A program made the translations under genes and the position numbers. Under the pieces are notes generated by a model, which did not search any database, was not told the origin of the DNA, and was given only the letters and a program-made list of their open reading frames with translations. A stretch of 64,000 nt of DNA, from the NCBI GenBank assembly GCA_019671005.1, contig CM033712.1, forward strand, positions 75,032,479-75,096,478, read 5' to 3'. Each line of letters starts with the position of its first letter. Positions within the stretch are counted from its first letter, which is position 1. This DNA is from Hibiscus mutabilis (taxonomy: Eukaryota > Streptophyta > Magnoliopsida > Malvales > Malvaceae). This document shows positions 44,575 to 55,009 of this stretch, one piece after another.

Positions 44575-44880
44575 AGGCAGGGCGTATCGATACAAGTGAT
44601 GGTATATCGATATGGCCTTGCATAATTGGCCTGGTTAACATGAATCAAAATGGGCGTATTGATACGGCATAGGGTATATCAATACGGATTTTGGTCACTA
44701 GAATCTAGAAAAATTAAAGGTATCGATACGGTTGTGAGGTGTATCGATACGAAGTCAACATAGTCAACTTGTATCGATATGGTTCCAGCTGTATCGATAC
44801 GGGCTTGTTACCCATGAATCTGGAATTTGAAAATTATGCTTAGCATACCAATATGGCTCTAAGTGTACCAGTACGGTGGC
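44575..44880. repeat. Cluster of paired TATCGATA palindromes in solo LTR
   Basis: Five pairs of GTATCGATACGG-like palindromes (some worn, as TATCAATAC or TACCAATATGG) sit in this stretch, each pair separated by about a dozen bases. An extra pair is at 42596-42635. They may be binding sites kept by selection on the element or a degenerate tandem repeat. Confidence 0.7.
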
Positions 44881-45584
44881 GGTTAATTTTGTTAAAAGAG
44901 ATAAAACACAGTTTTGCCTTGATTACAAAATGGTCACCAGAAATTGTATGGTCTAATTGGATAGGTAAATGACCTCTCTTTGCAATGAGATTTCACAGGC
45001 TAATAATTGGAAGGTTATATTTCAAACTAATAACATGAATTTCAGTTAAGGAATCTTAACTTGTAAAATTTACAGTTTAATCCCTAAGTTCAAAAAAGTT
45101 TAAAATTGACCCCAAATTGAGTAAGCTATTAATAAGTTAATTCAATAAGTCTTAAAAGAGATTAATAAGACATTCCGAATAAGTCGCGAACTTCGATTAA
45201 GTTTTCAATTTCCGAATATGCTTTCCGATAACACTTTCCGATCCAGTTCTCTACCAGGTCGGGAAGTTGGTGTTACAATAATATGTATACATAAAATAAT
45301 ATTGTAATAATTTTATTATTTTTTAAAATGAAATAAAATCTTTTAATATAATGATATAAAATTAAAATTCATGTATCATATTATATATTTGAAGATATTT
45401 ATTCCTTTATTGAAAAACCTATCTTGCTAAACTCAATGAGTGACTCAAGTGAAAAAGAGGATGATGTTCATCTTAAAGGCCTAGATTCGAGCACCTTGTG
45501 TCCAAGGAGTGTATGCGTTGTCAAATGGTTAAGAAAAATTATAAACAAATACTACCATATAATAACACCAGTATATTAAAAATA

Positions 45585-46260
45585 ACCTACCCTGCTAAGT
45601 AATTTACGCATAAATTACTTAAATCATCACTAAACTTTACTCTCAAACCTCTTTTGGTCATTGAAGTTTCAAAATGTTCAATTTACTTGCTGAAGTTTAG
45701 ACATTGAACGTTTTTGGTCTCTCCTCCGTTATTTTTTTGACGGCGTCTATTAATCGATGAACGTAGGAACTTTTTCAAGATCCGAACGGTGAAAAACGTC
45801 ATCGAAACAAGAAAATCAACATACTAAACTTAGAAGGTTTTTGACCGATTTGTGAACTTCAGAGCACTTTTCGGTAAAATAGAGGTTGACTTTAGACTTA
45901 GAAGGTCAAGATAAAGTGACTGGTGAAATTTGAGACCGAACGACCATCATCTATGATCGTTTGGGGTTTAAGAGTGACAAAAAATATTCAATATCTAAAT
46001 TTTAGTGACAAAAACGTGTAATGTCTAAGCTTCAATAAATAAATTGAACGTTTTAAAGCTTCAGTGACTAAAATAAATTTAAGAGTAAAGTTTAATGATG
46101 ATTTACGTAATTTATCTGTAATTTATTTTCTTTCATTTATTTCTCTTTATTATCCGTCTATCTTATTTAGCTGCCATTGGCAGTTTTGTGAGGGTTGGTA
46201 TCCGTACGGGCGCATAGCATGGCAGCAGGCTAGGCGAATGAATGGTGACCAGTGACAGGT
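45585..46260. repeat. Left arm of inverted repeat (holds a MITE)
   Basis: AACCTACCCTGCTAAG, then after the MITE TTTATTATCCGTCTATC and GCAGTTTTGTGAGGGTTGGT and GGCAGCAGGCTAGGCGA, match the reverse complement of 47970-48122. The arm sequence itself is not recognised; GCATGGCAGCAGGCTAGG may once have been part of a gene. Arm length without the MITE is about 165 bp. Confidence 0.75.
45607..46118. mobile_element. Long-TIR MITE, 512 bp, TSD TAATTTA
   Basis: The ends ATAAATTACTTAAATCATCA and, inverted, ATAAATTACGTAAATCATCA begin arms that stay complementary for about 130 bp. TAATTTA flanks both sides (45600-45606 and 46119-46125). The matching arm at 47970-48122 has a single TAATTTA at the same place and no insertion. 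The interior includes GACGGCGTCTATTAATCG. Superfamily is not clear from a 7-bp duplication. Confidence 0.85.
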
Positions 46261-47603
46261 GAATGTTAACAGTGAATAATCTAAGACCAAATAGCTATTT
46301 ATTAGGGTATTTTGTATGAAAAATCTAATTTTAATATTTATTTAGAGAGATGATCCTCTTCTAACTTTATTTGAAAAAAAATGACTCTTAAATCGCTCAC
46401 GTAAGACGAATTCATTTTTTTTTATAGAAAGTGAGTTTGAACCTCTCTTTTTACAAAATACGAGTTTTATATTGAGTAAGTTGGTAAAAAGAAAAAAAAT
46501 TAATTTCTTGCATTTCTTAACATGGAACTCACTTTCATACACACTCTTTACGCTTTGATAATGTGCATACACCTTGTAGACAAAGCGATTTGAACTCATG
46601 TCTCCTATAATGAATATCATCCGCTTTTCCACTAGAACATTTGTTGGGTTCAAATAAATTTGAATTTTTAAGCTTAAAGTGGAGTATTATTTTATGTTTA
46701 CCGAATAAAAACCTTATTAAAAACTAAAAAAAGTAAATATTAAACTTTGAATTAAAGTAAAAATTGAGAACAATTAAATCTAGAAACAATAATCAAGGAA
46801 ATTTATAATTAATATCATAAACAATAAAAAATTATAACATAATAATATTATAAACAAAATATTTATGATTGTATTATGATATATATTTAGTTTTTTTGTG
46901 TTGTTATTTTTGAAGGAATATTAGTGATAAATTTATTATTATTATTTAATTTTATAGGTAGTTGAAGGATTCTATGTTAGATTTTTGGAGTTCAAGGCAC
47001 TTTTCGATTTAACTTACGTCAGATGCGCGTTTAGGAAGTATAAAAAGAGTGAAATAAAAATTTTGGGATACAATGGTCATCAGCGGCGATGACCGACGAT
47101 GGTGGTGAGAAATGACAGTCAGTGGATGAGTTTAGTTGGATCCAGGGGTTAAATTGATATTTTCTAAAGTTTAAGGTCTATTTATCATAATTTTAAGGGT
47201 AAAATTGGTATTTATCTAAAGTTCAAAGGTTAAACTAAATATTAACATCTTTTACTAACGTATCATGTCATCAAGCTAAAGATTTTCAATGACCAAAATA
47301 TTGTGAATGATAACATAAGTGATCAAAACGTTATAAAATGACAACATAAATGGCCATAACCTTGTATTTTATTTTTACACAAATTCTATTTTCTATTTAA
47401 ATACAAGTCTAAATCATTCTACCTAGTATGCAATTTTTAAAAACAATGACCAGTTTACCAAATATTTTACACTTCTATATATTATATATTATTATTCTCT
47501 TTTTTAAAAAAATATATTTATAACAAAGCTATTTGAACTCAAGTCTTATAAAATAAATTTTATTTATTTTTCTCACTATAACCGCTAGTTAAAATATAAT
47601 TAA
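46261..47603. other. AT-rich DNA between inverted arms, no gene seen
   Basis: The 46342-46653 minus frame is not convincing: its start region contains CTAGTGGAAAAGCGG...GAGTTCAAATCGC, a tRNA-like A/B-box text that also occurs near 47590-47530. The 46900-47350 part has text shared with many plant dispersed repeats. No protein is recognised. Confidence 0.5.
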
Positions 47604-47612
47604 AATATATAA

Positions 47613-47890
47613 GGAAAAAACTTTGATACACAGGCCGTGTAAACTTTAGTTTACACGTGCCTTTTAGTTTTAGGGGTTAGGGTTTTAGTTTAGGGTTTAA
47701 GGTTTAGGGGTTTAGGTTGTAGGGTTTAGAATTTAAGGTTAGTGTTTAGAATTTAGAGTTTAGGGTTTAGAGTGTGGAGTTTAGTTTTTTAGGGTTAGGG
47801 TTAAGAATTTAAGATTTAGGTTTTTATAATGTAAACACGCAAACTTGTGTAAAATTAATTTTACACAGCCTGTGTATCAAAGTTTTACCC
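47613..47890. mobile_element. MULE-type MITE with telomere-like core, TSD AATATATAA
   Basis: Left end GGAAAAAACTTTGATACACA and the inverted right end GGGTAAAACTTTGATACACA form a TIR of about 30 bp including GGCYGTGTAAA. Perfect 9-bp duplications AATATATAA lie at 47604-47612 and 47891-47899. The interior (47665-47825) is a worn tandem array of TTTAGGG/TTAGGGTT units, the plant telomere repeat, in one orientation. It has no coding capacity. Confidence 0.85.
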
Positions 47891-47969
47891 AATATATAAT
47901 ACCCATTGTTTTTCTATTTTAATTTTTTTTTTCTTTCCGACATAAAATTAAATTATAACCCATACACCC

Positions 47970-48122
47970 AAGCTAATTACATCCATCAGTCACCATTCAC
48001 TCACCTAGCCTGCTGCCATTCTATGAGGCCCATACCAATGCTCACAAAACTGCCCAATAGGATATACGGATAATAAATAGAAATAAATGAATGAAAATAA
48101 ATTATATAGCAGGACAGGTTTT
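47970..48122. repeat. Right arm of inverted repeat (empty site)
   Basis: The reverse complement of this stretch runs CCTGTCCTGCTATATAATTT, TTTATTATCCGTATATCC, GCAGTTTTGTGAGCATTGGT and GGCAGCAGGCTAGGTGAG, matching 45585-46260 without the 512-bp MITE. The two arms therefore give an occupied and an empty version of the same site. Confidence 0.75.
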
Positions 48123-49087
48123 TAAACGAAGAGATAAATATATTCAAGTGTATAACGAAACATGAATTTTGATTTTATATAATTACATAAATAAAATTTT
48201 GATTTGATTTAGTCTAATTTAAACTTTGAAATTTTTTAAAAAATTAGTATAAATACACTACCATTATTTTGTTTGGTTTATTTGATAGAAATATAACATT
48301 ATAATGATCAGGAGAATATAAAATTTCTTAGCGACCCAAGAAAAAAAAAAACAAAAAACAAAATGGAAAGTACCAATTGAGAAATGGCTTTTTGGAAATA
48401 AGTGGCGGTGGCGGCCATTCAAGGTAGGAGGGGCAGAGCTTCGAAAATGGAAATGGGTTAACACCTTGCCATCTGGAAACCAAGAATGGAAGGAGGTTGA
48501 TGAGGTTCCAAGCCTTTGAAAGAGACAAGAGAAATAAATAGAGAAAAAGGTAAGAGAGATAATGAAAAGATGAAGGAATGAAGATGGATTAAATTGAAGT
48601 AATCTTAAAATATTAAGGGTTAATTTTTTAGAATTCGGACTAAATTATAATAATATGTAAAATTTGAGGATTATTTATATTGAATTTCTTCGAACTATGC
48701 CTAAATTGATTAAATCTGTAACTATAGAAGACTAAATGTGCTATTATAAAAAAATAACGGTCACAACACCTCTTTAACGGAGGTTAATGACACAATGACC
48801 ATTTTGTAACAAAATATAAAATTTAATTGTCATTCTATAACTTTTGAAAGCTTGGTTACCTAATTCTAATCCTAATCTTACCGATATAGAAGGGGAAGGT
48901 GGACTCTATGAAAAGAAAACGGGTGCTTCTAGTGGATGTAGAACTCACGACATAAGAAAATATGATGGAACAAAGATGAGCAACTTGCTAACCTGCCAAA
49001 TGTGTTTACTCAACTTACTTGTTCTTAAACCTATAATTGAGTGACTCAATTCTTAATTTTAAAAAATAGTGACTTGTTTGTTGCTAA
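48123..49087. other. Intergenic, weak ORF only
   Basis: A 66-residue minus frame from an ATG at 48528 (48328-48528) has a somewhat gene-like beginning (MSLSKAWNLINLLPFLVSRW) and a CT-rich leader. It ends in a low-complexity FCFLFFFFL tail caused by an A-run. It might be a lost first exon; I cannot name it. The rest is AT-rich. Confidence 0.4.
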
Positions 49088-49098
49088 ACCAATAACTA

Positions 49099-49742
49099 AG
49101 GGTGTTAAAAAATATCTAACCCGAGATTTTTTTTCGGGTAGTTGGGCCAGGTTTGGGCTAAATTTTTTGATAACCGAGTACCTAACCCTATACTTTTAAT
49201 ATATTCATTTTTTAGTTTTAAATTATATTTTTATTTTAGGTTCTTAACATTTTTACCTAAAACTAAATTTAAATCACTCAATTATTTCTATGTTCGTATT
49301 ATGTACTTTTAAGTTTTAAATTTTCCGAATATACTTTTTTTGATTAAATAGAGAGGTATTACATTCTTATACCGAGATTCGAAAGAAAAAAAACGAGATT
49401 ACTATTTTTAATGTTTTTTTAGTGATAAACTTTAATATATATATATATATCCAAATATTTTATCTTAAAATTAACTTCAAATCACTAATTTTTGTGTTTG
49501 GATTATGTATTACGAACTATTAAGTTTTATGTGTTAACTATATAAATTTTTAAAACTTAAAATTTTTAAAAAAATAAATAAACATGTAAACCGGGTACCC
49601 GATTTTCTGGACACCTAAATTTCATGGATTCCCAAAGAGCGGGTATCCAAATAAAACAACTGGCATATATAGTACCTAGAAAAATCATGTACCCGATGTT
49701 TTGAATACCTGAAATCAGAGTACCCAGGAATGAACGCACCCT
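49099..49742. mobile_element. TIR element, 644 bp, TSD ACCAATAACTA
   Basis: Ends AGGGTGTTAAAA and CGCACCCT, with 11-bp direct duplications ACCAATAACTA at 49088-49098 and 49743-49753. The following AG also matches, so a 13-bp reading is possible. The interior holds phrases CCGGGTACCCGATTTTC and GGGTATCC, which occur in both orientations near the ends. There is no transposase. An 11-bp duplication is unusual: hAT makes 8 and MULE usually 9 (up to 11). Confidence 0.75.
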
Positions 49743-49900
49743 ACCAATAACTAAGTGATCTCTTGTGTTTCTTATCCTAGATTTTTTAACTGGTCACATA
49801 TTGTTTGATTTTAACAGTTTAATTTAGAAACGGTTCAGTAAGATCATTCAGACCGTTGCACTGGCCGGTTTCACGTCTTCACGTAAATATCGAAAAGTTG

Positions 49901-49908
49901 TATAAATA
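49901..49908 (+). promoter_or_regulatory. TATA box of terpene synthase fragment C
   Basis: GTTGTATAAATACTGC ends 57 bp upstream of the ATG at 49966. The promoter proximal region appears kept although the gene is broken, so a truncated transcript is possible. Confidence 0.5.
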
Positions 49909-49965
49909 CTGCAACACATGCGTTATTTGTCTTCGTCAAAGCTTCATTCATCAGCTCAAGGATCC

Positions 49966-50732
49966 ATGTCCAACCAGAATCGTCCCTTGGCCAACTTTCC
50001 CCCTAACGTTTGGGGGGATATTTTCTTAAATCCCTCTCTAATGGTAAAGATGTTGGTTTCTATCATAATTTCATTTAGTAGAGTGTTATAACCATAACTG
50101 ACTCAGTATACAAATGTGCAGAACATTGATGCTTCAACTCAACTACAGCACGAAGAATTGAAAGAAGAAGTACGGAGGATGATTAAGGTAGACGTGGATG
50201 ATGAGTTGCTGCAAAAATTGCGTTTGATTGATACAATCAAACGGTTGGGAGTGAGTTACTCACCACTGCTCATCTCGAGTTAGCGAAAGCTGTGGCATTG
50301 TTGAGTATCCCCTTTCGGCCTTAGTCTCCAATGCTCTCTACCGACCTATCTGCAAGGCACTGCCAAGGCAGGAGGCTAGACGATTCGTTGCCGTTTATCA
50401 AGACGATGCTTCACACGACAAAACATTGTTGAAGTTTGCAGAGTTGGATTTCAACCTGTTACAGAATTCACAAAAGGAAGAGCTATGCAAGCTCTCCAGG
50501 CAACATTTTACTCCTTTTAACACTAATTAACATTTACGTTTGACCCAATTTAAAGGGAAAAATAATTCTTAATTGTGTGTTTTAATTCAGGTAGTGGAAA
50601 GATTTAGATTTTTTCACTAAACTACCATTTTCACGGGATAGATTTGTGGAATGCTACTTTTGGATGTTGGGAGTGTACATTGAGTCTAAGTACTCCTTTG
50701 CTAGAGAGATATTAACAAAAGTAGGGATCTAA
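49966..50732 (+). pseudogene. Terpene synthase fragment C (exons 1-4, internal deletion)
   Basis: Exon 1 (49966-50043) encodes MSNQNRPLANFPPNVWGDIF and ends at a GT donor. Exon 2 starts at 50122 and reads LQHEELKEEVRRMIKVDVDD, then LRLIDTIKRLGVSY. At about 50265 roughly 150 residues are missing and the text resumes, in another frame, as TTAHLELAKAVALLSIPF. A further shift leads into ALYRPICKALPRQEARRFVA and KTLLKFAELDFNLLQN. That exon ends at AG-GC (50499/50500) instead of GT. Exon 4 (50591 on) has the first Trp of the RWWKDLDF motif changed to a TAG stop, then LPFSRDRFVECYFWMLGVY. Homology stops at about 50732, before DDxxD. There is no plastid transit peptide, as expected for cytosolic TPS-a enzymes. 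Confidence 0.85.
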
Positions 50733-50739
50733 AAAGCTT

Positions 50740-51130
50740 ACTGGACCTGCAAAACTAACTGAAACCGACTTGAGTCAGAACTGCTTGTAACCCAAGGTGG
50801 TGGTGATCCGAAATCAATTCGAGTCTAAACTGGTGTTGATTTGAACCCGAGTTGGACCTAGAACTTTTGGATCTGAACCCGACCTGCACCCGACCTGAGA
50901 ATAACCTGAACCCGAATTCAACCATATAATGTGATAACCGAACCCGACCTTCATCTGACCTGATATGAACCTGAACCCGAGATTAACTTGGTAAATAACT
51001 GATATTACTCGACCTGTTATCAACCTGATGAACCTGATCTATAATTGACTCAACCTGTAAATGACCTGACTTGTTATTGAACTGATCTGATATTTACCTG
51101 ACTTGGTATTTATCTGACTTGTAATAACTA
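50740..51130. repeat. Degenerate CTGAACCCGACCTG repeat
   Basis: Short motifs GAACCCGACCTG, AACCTGAACCCGA and TGACCTGACTTG recur irregularly over 390 bp and decay to the right. Similar degenerate repeats are common next to plant non-autonomous elements. The 50814-51023 minus frame is a by-product. Confidence 0.6.
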
Positions 51131-51289
51131 ATAAGTTACAATTGATGAATTTGTGAGATTATGAATTTATTATATTATAATGTGACAACATACATCTTCA
51201 CAATTTAAGGTATATGATTAACTATGATCATTAAATTAATATGTTTACTTTTTTTGTATTTATAGATTATAGTATATAAAAATATTAAA

Positions 51290-51640
51290 AAGTTTATTAA
51301 ATATCTAATGTTTTCAACATAATTCCTTAAGTTTTATGATTTATGGTTTAATATTAACAGTTTATGGTTTAGTTTAGTGTTATTGGTTTATGAGATTAAT
51401 TCTAATTCTTTAAGATTTATGGTTTAGTTTAGTGTTTAGTTTAGGGTTATTAGTTTATGTGATTAATTTGGATTCCTTAAAGTTTAGGGTTTAGTATCAA
51501 TGGTTTATGATTTAGCTTATGGTTATTGGTTTATAAGATTGATTTTGATCCCTTAAGGTTTATGGTTTTGGGTTTAGTATTAATGACTTATGGTTTAATA
51601 TAGGGTTATTGATTTACGAGATTAATTCCGATTCAACTTG
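51290..51640. repeat. Minisatellite with TTTATGGTTTAG units
   Basis: About four units of 65-80 bp each contain TTTATGGTTTAGTTTAGGGTT, then TTATTGGTTTATGAGATTAA and a TTCCTTAAG-like end. The motif TTTAGGGTT suggests descent from telomere-like sequence, but the higher-order unit is different from the MITE at 47613. No coding role is seen. Confidence 0.65.
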
Positions 51641-52480
51641 CTAATTTATGCATTTGAATTTGATTAAATATTTAAATCAAAGCTTCATGTGTACAATTGA
51701 ACTAAATTAAAGTTTCAACTTTCATGTGTACAATTACAAATTTATATCCAAATAAAAAATTTGTGTATAATTATATTAAATCAAAATTTATATGGTATAA
51801 TAATAATGTTCGAATTGAATTAACTTATTAAACTTAGGATCTAATTGAGCTAAATTAAAAAATTAGATGCATAAATCACGGACATAATTAAAAGAATTCT
51901 AAAACTAAATGTGGAATTTCAATTAAATTAATTTAAAATAGGACTCAATTGAATTAAATTAAAATCTAAAAGTGAAAATTTGGGACTTAAATAAAAAACA
52001 TCTAAAGTTTGAAGGGCTAAAAAATATTTTATCCTAACCTAAAAACCCACGCGGGTGGGAAACTTTCCGTCTTTTCCTCCCATCATTTCACTTTAATTAA
52101 AATCATGAAAAAAAATAATTAGTGGGGAAGACAAAAATTTGGAGGGAATTAAGCCCCTAATATTTAGGTTATTTCCCTCCAAAATTCAAATGGAATCTTT
52201 TTAAATTTGATTCAATAATTAGTTGCCCATTTGACATTTGCCTCTTAATTTTTTTTGTTTAGTGATTAATTACTTTTTAGGTCATCGTTTAATTTTTTTT
52301 ATTTTAGTCTTAAAATTCACTTTTAAATTTTAGTTTAATTCAATTTAGTCATAATTATATATATTTTTAAGTTGTAAAATATTCCTAAGGGATATTTTGG
52401 TTCATATTAATCCCTAAAATTTTATTTTTATCTGAAATTTACCCACAATTACCATACCGAAGTCTATTTGTACACGGTAA
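51641..52480. other. AT-rich DNA, no gene seen
   Basis: Contains many TAAATTAAA-like runs and phrases typical of dispersed plant repeats (GAATTAAATTAAAATCTAAAAG). No open frame or terminal repeat is evident. Confidence 0.5.
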
Positions 52481-55004
52481 GACTCCACTTGAACTTACCT
52501 AAAAAGCTTGATTCTTGTCATGAAACTCTTGAAATGATAACTGCCTATGCTTGGACCTTGTATTGTATGATTTATTTCTTGAAATGGCTTATGGCCTCAC
52601 TTGAGCTAATGTTTACTTGATTAGCTTGCTTAATTTGCTTGACATGCAATCTTGATTACTTGACCATATTACTTGAATTGTATACTTGAATTAATGAGTG
52701 TTTCTGCCATGTACAACTTGTACATGCAATTAATGACTATTTTTGTGTGATTAAACTATGTAACATGAGTAATGCTGCCTTGTCTACTTGTACATGTAAT
52801 TATGGACTGTTTTGTGGTGATAAAATTATATACACTAGTTACATGGACTGTTATGATTATACATGCAATTATGGACTGTTTTGTGATAATAAAATTATAT
52901 AAACTAGTCACGTGGATTGTTTTGATTATACATGCAATTATTGGACTGATTTGTGATAATAAAATTATATACACTAGTCACATGGACTGTTTTGATTATA
53001 CATGCAATTATGGACTGTTTTGTGAAAATAAAATTATATACACTAGACACATGGACTGTTTTGATTATACATGCAATTATGGACTGTTTTGTGATGATAA
53101 AATTATATACACTAGTCACATGGACTGTTTTGACTATACATGAATATTATGGACTATTTTGTGATGATAAAAATGTATAAACATGTATGATGGACAGCTA
53201 AGTAATAAGGCTTAAACTACGAAAAGTAAACAAGCAATAAATAAGGATTAAGGCTTACATGTTACTTGAGTTGTCTACTTGTACACTTGATATAATTGTA
53301 CATGATATGTAAAGCTTGTTACTTGATATATGAACCATGAAATGCTTGTACTTGATATGTAAGCTATGTAATGTTTGTTACTTGAGATATAAGTCATGTA
53401 AGGCTTGTTTCTTGTCACGAACGCAATGAAATACTTGTTGTTTGATATGTAAACTTGGTCTACTTGATACATGCTTGTTATGCTTGATCGCTATTCGAAT
53501 GGAACTAGAAATTGGATAACTTGATAAGCTTGTCATGCTGCTTTATTTACTTGAGAATGTGATTACTTGACACTTACTTGCTATGCTTGTCTTGATGTTC
53601 GAATACCTTAGGTATGTCAAGACATGATTTCATGATTTTGCTTGACTTGAAATGCTATTAACCTTATTAGGTCTACTTGATTAATTAAGACTTGATTCAA
53701 AAATTGGTTAGAATTAGTGCTACCTCACTAAGTACATTTTTGTACTTATCACTCTCGTTTCCTTTCTTCCCAAAACCCAAGTTAAGAGTGTTTCAAGAAG
53801 ACTACTGGACCTTGAATTCAGATTCCTTAAGCTTGAAGTAAGACACAAAAAAGAACAAGTATGAATCCACACTTGTAGTAATATTCCTAGTAGTTGGTGG
53901 CACCTAGCTTGTATTTAGTTAACATTAGACCATGCATTTTGGATGTTTGAAATTTTGTATATTTATATGTTCTTGAAATGGGTCTTCCATGTAATCGAAC
54001 TTGGTTGCTAGAACTTGATATGTAAATACTACGATTTCCGTGTATATGAAAGGGTAATGCTGCGCATATGTATAAACGTGAATGGAAATGCTTATGATCT
54101 AGCTTACTTATGTTATTCGAATGTCTTGTGTGAAATATGGAGATAGAATGTTACAAATGCTTACATGAACAAATGAACACCTGAATGAATGACATGAATC
54201 CTTGTTATCCATGTATGCTAACCGAATACCTAAAGATTTTACATGTCTTGCATAAGATATCTTAGAAGACCTTGCCTTGTCAATTTGGTATGTGTATGCT
54301 ATTGTAAACATGTTCTAGTCTGAAGGTATAATTTGAATGCTAGGCCATTGTATACTTGTTATTGTTAATCGTTATGAATTAGTCAAACTTTATGAAATGT
54401 TACATGTACTGATTTAAAGGAGAATGAAACGAAATGTATGCTTGTTTGTTATCTATGTCATTCAAATGCAATGTGTATATATATGTATGATAACATTGAA
54501 TGAAATGTAAAATGGAAGTGGCTAATCAAATGATTGTTAAATCTTGGTGCTTATAATGTTAAAATTATGCGAATGCAATAGTGAAGACTTGTTGAATGTT
54601 AGAATAACTTATTGTATGCATGAACTAGTATATTTCCAAATGTGTAAGGAATGAACACGTTCTTGTCTAAGTATGCTACATGAATGCTATGCACGTTCAC
54701 ATGTTTAAGTAATAAACATCCTTGATTATAGCTTAGAAGTGAAATACAAAGTGGTAACCTATAACAAAAAGAAATATGTCTATGCTTGCATAATTGAAAG
54801 TGAATGTTTATGATCCTTGAAATGTTCTTGAATGAAAGCATGCTCTTAGATATATGATTGATTGTAGATGCCTAGGTTGCTTGCTAGTCACTCAACTCAT
54901 CTATTAGGGATGAGTTCAAAAAAATTTAATTGGTTCTCGTTTCCAGTGTACTCCGTAATGCTCTCGAGCCGGTTTACTACTAAATCGGGGTAGGGGGTGT
55001 TACA
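52481..55004 (+). mobile_element. Tekay/Del-like LTR fragment
   Basis: Ends AGGGGGTGTTACA at 55004, like the end of the solo LTR (TTGGTGTTACA). Both contain GCTACCTCACTA followed by a short stem and then a CTTCAAG/GGCCTTGAGG stretch (53720-53830 and 44130-44200). The expected TGTYACACC start is not found, so the left end is lost. At its right end the LTR is joined directly to a MULE remnant. Confidence 0.55.
52790..53178. repeat. 69-bp tandem repeat, about 5.5 copies
   Basis: The unit CATGGACTGTTTTGATTATA...CACTAGTCA recurs at 69 bp. As 69 is 23 codons, frames on both strands stay open (52772-53143 plus, 52756-53119 minus) with a 23-residue period; they are not genes. Less regular CTTGTTACTTGATATGTAA units follow at 53260-53470. 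Confidence 0.85.
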
Positions 55005-55009
55005 CCGGT

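Larger units (their letters stand above)
42311..45277. mobile_element. Solo LTR, 2967 bp, TSD ATAAT
   Basis: Starts TGTCACACCCTGAAGACCGG and ends GGAAGTTGGTGTTACA. The 5-bp duplication ATAAT is perfect at 42306-42310 and 45278-45282. There is no internal region, PBS or second LTR, so this is the product of recombination between two LTRs. Length and end sequence fit the Tekay/Del lineage of Ty3 elements. Inside are a 177-bp tandem duplication and clusters of TATCGATA palindromes. All open frames inside it (43580-43905, 44262-44471) are chance frames. Confidence 0.9.

Noticed and set aside
46342..46653. 103-residue minus frame
   Set aside because: Its beginning lies over a tRNA-like repeat and the rest is low-complexity Lys/Phe/Ser text.
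48328..48528. Possible small gene starting MSLSKAWNLINLLPF
   Set aside because: Ends in a homopolymer-derived tail, no splice partner or known family; kept only as a remark.
52772..53143. Plus and minus frames with a 23-residue repeat
   Set aside because: Produced by the 69-bp tandem repeat; no start context or homology.
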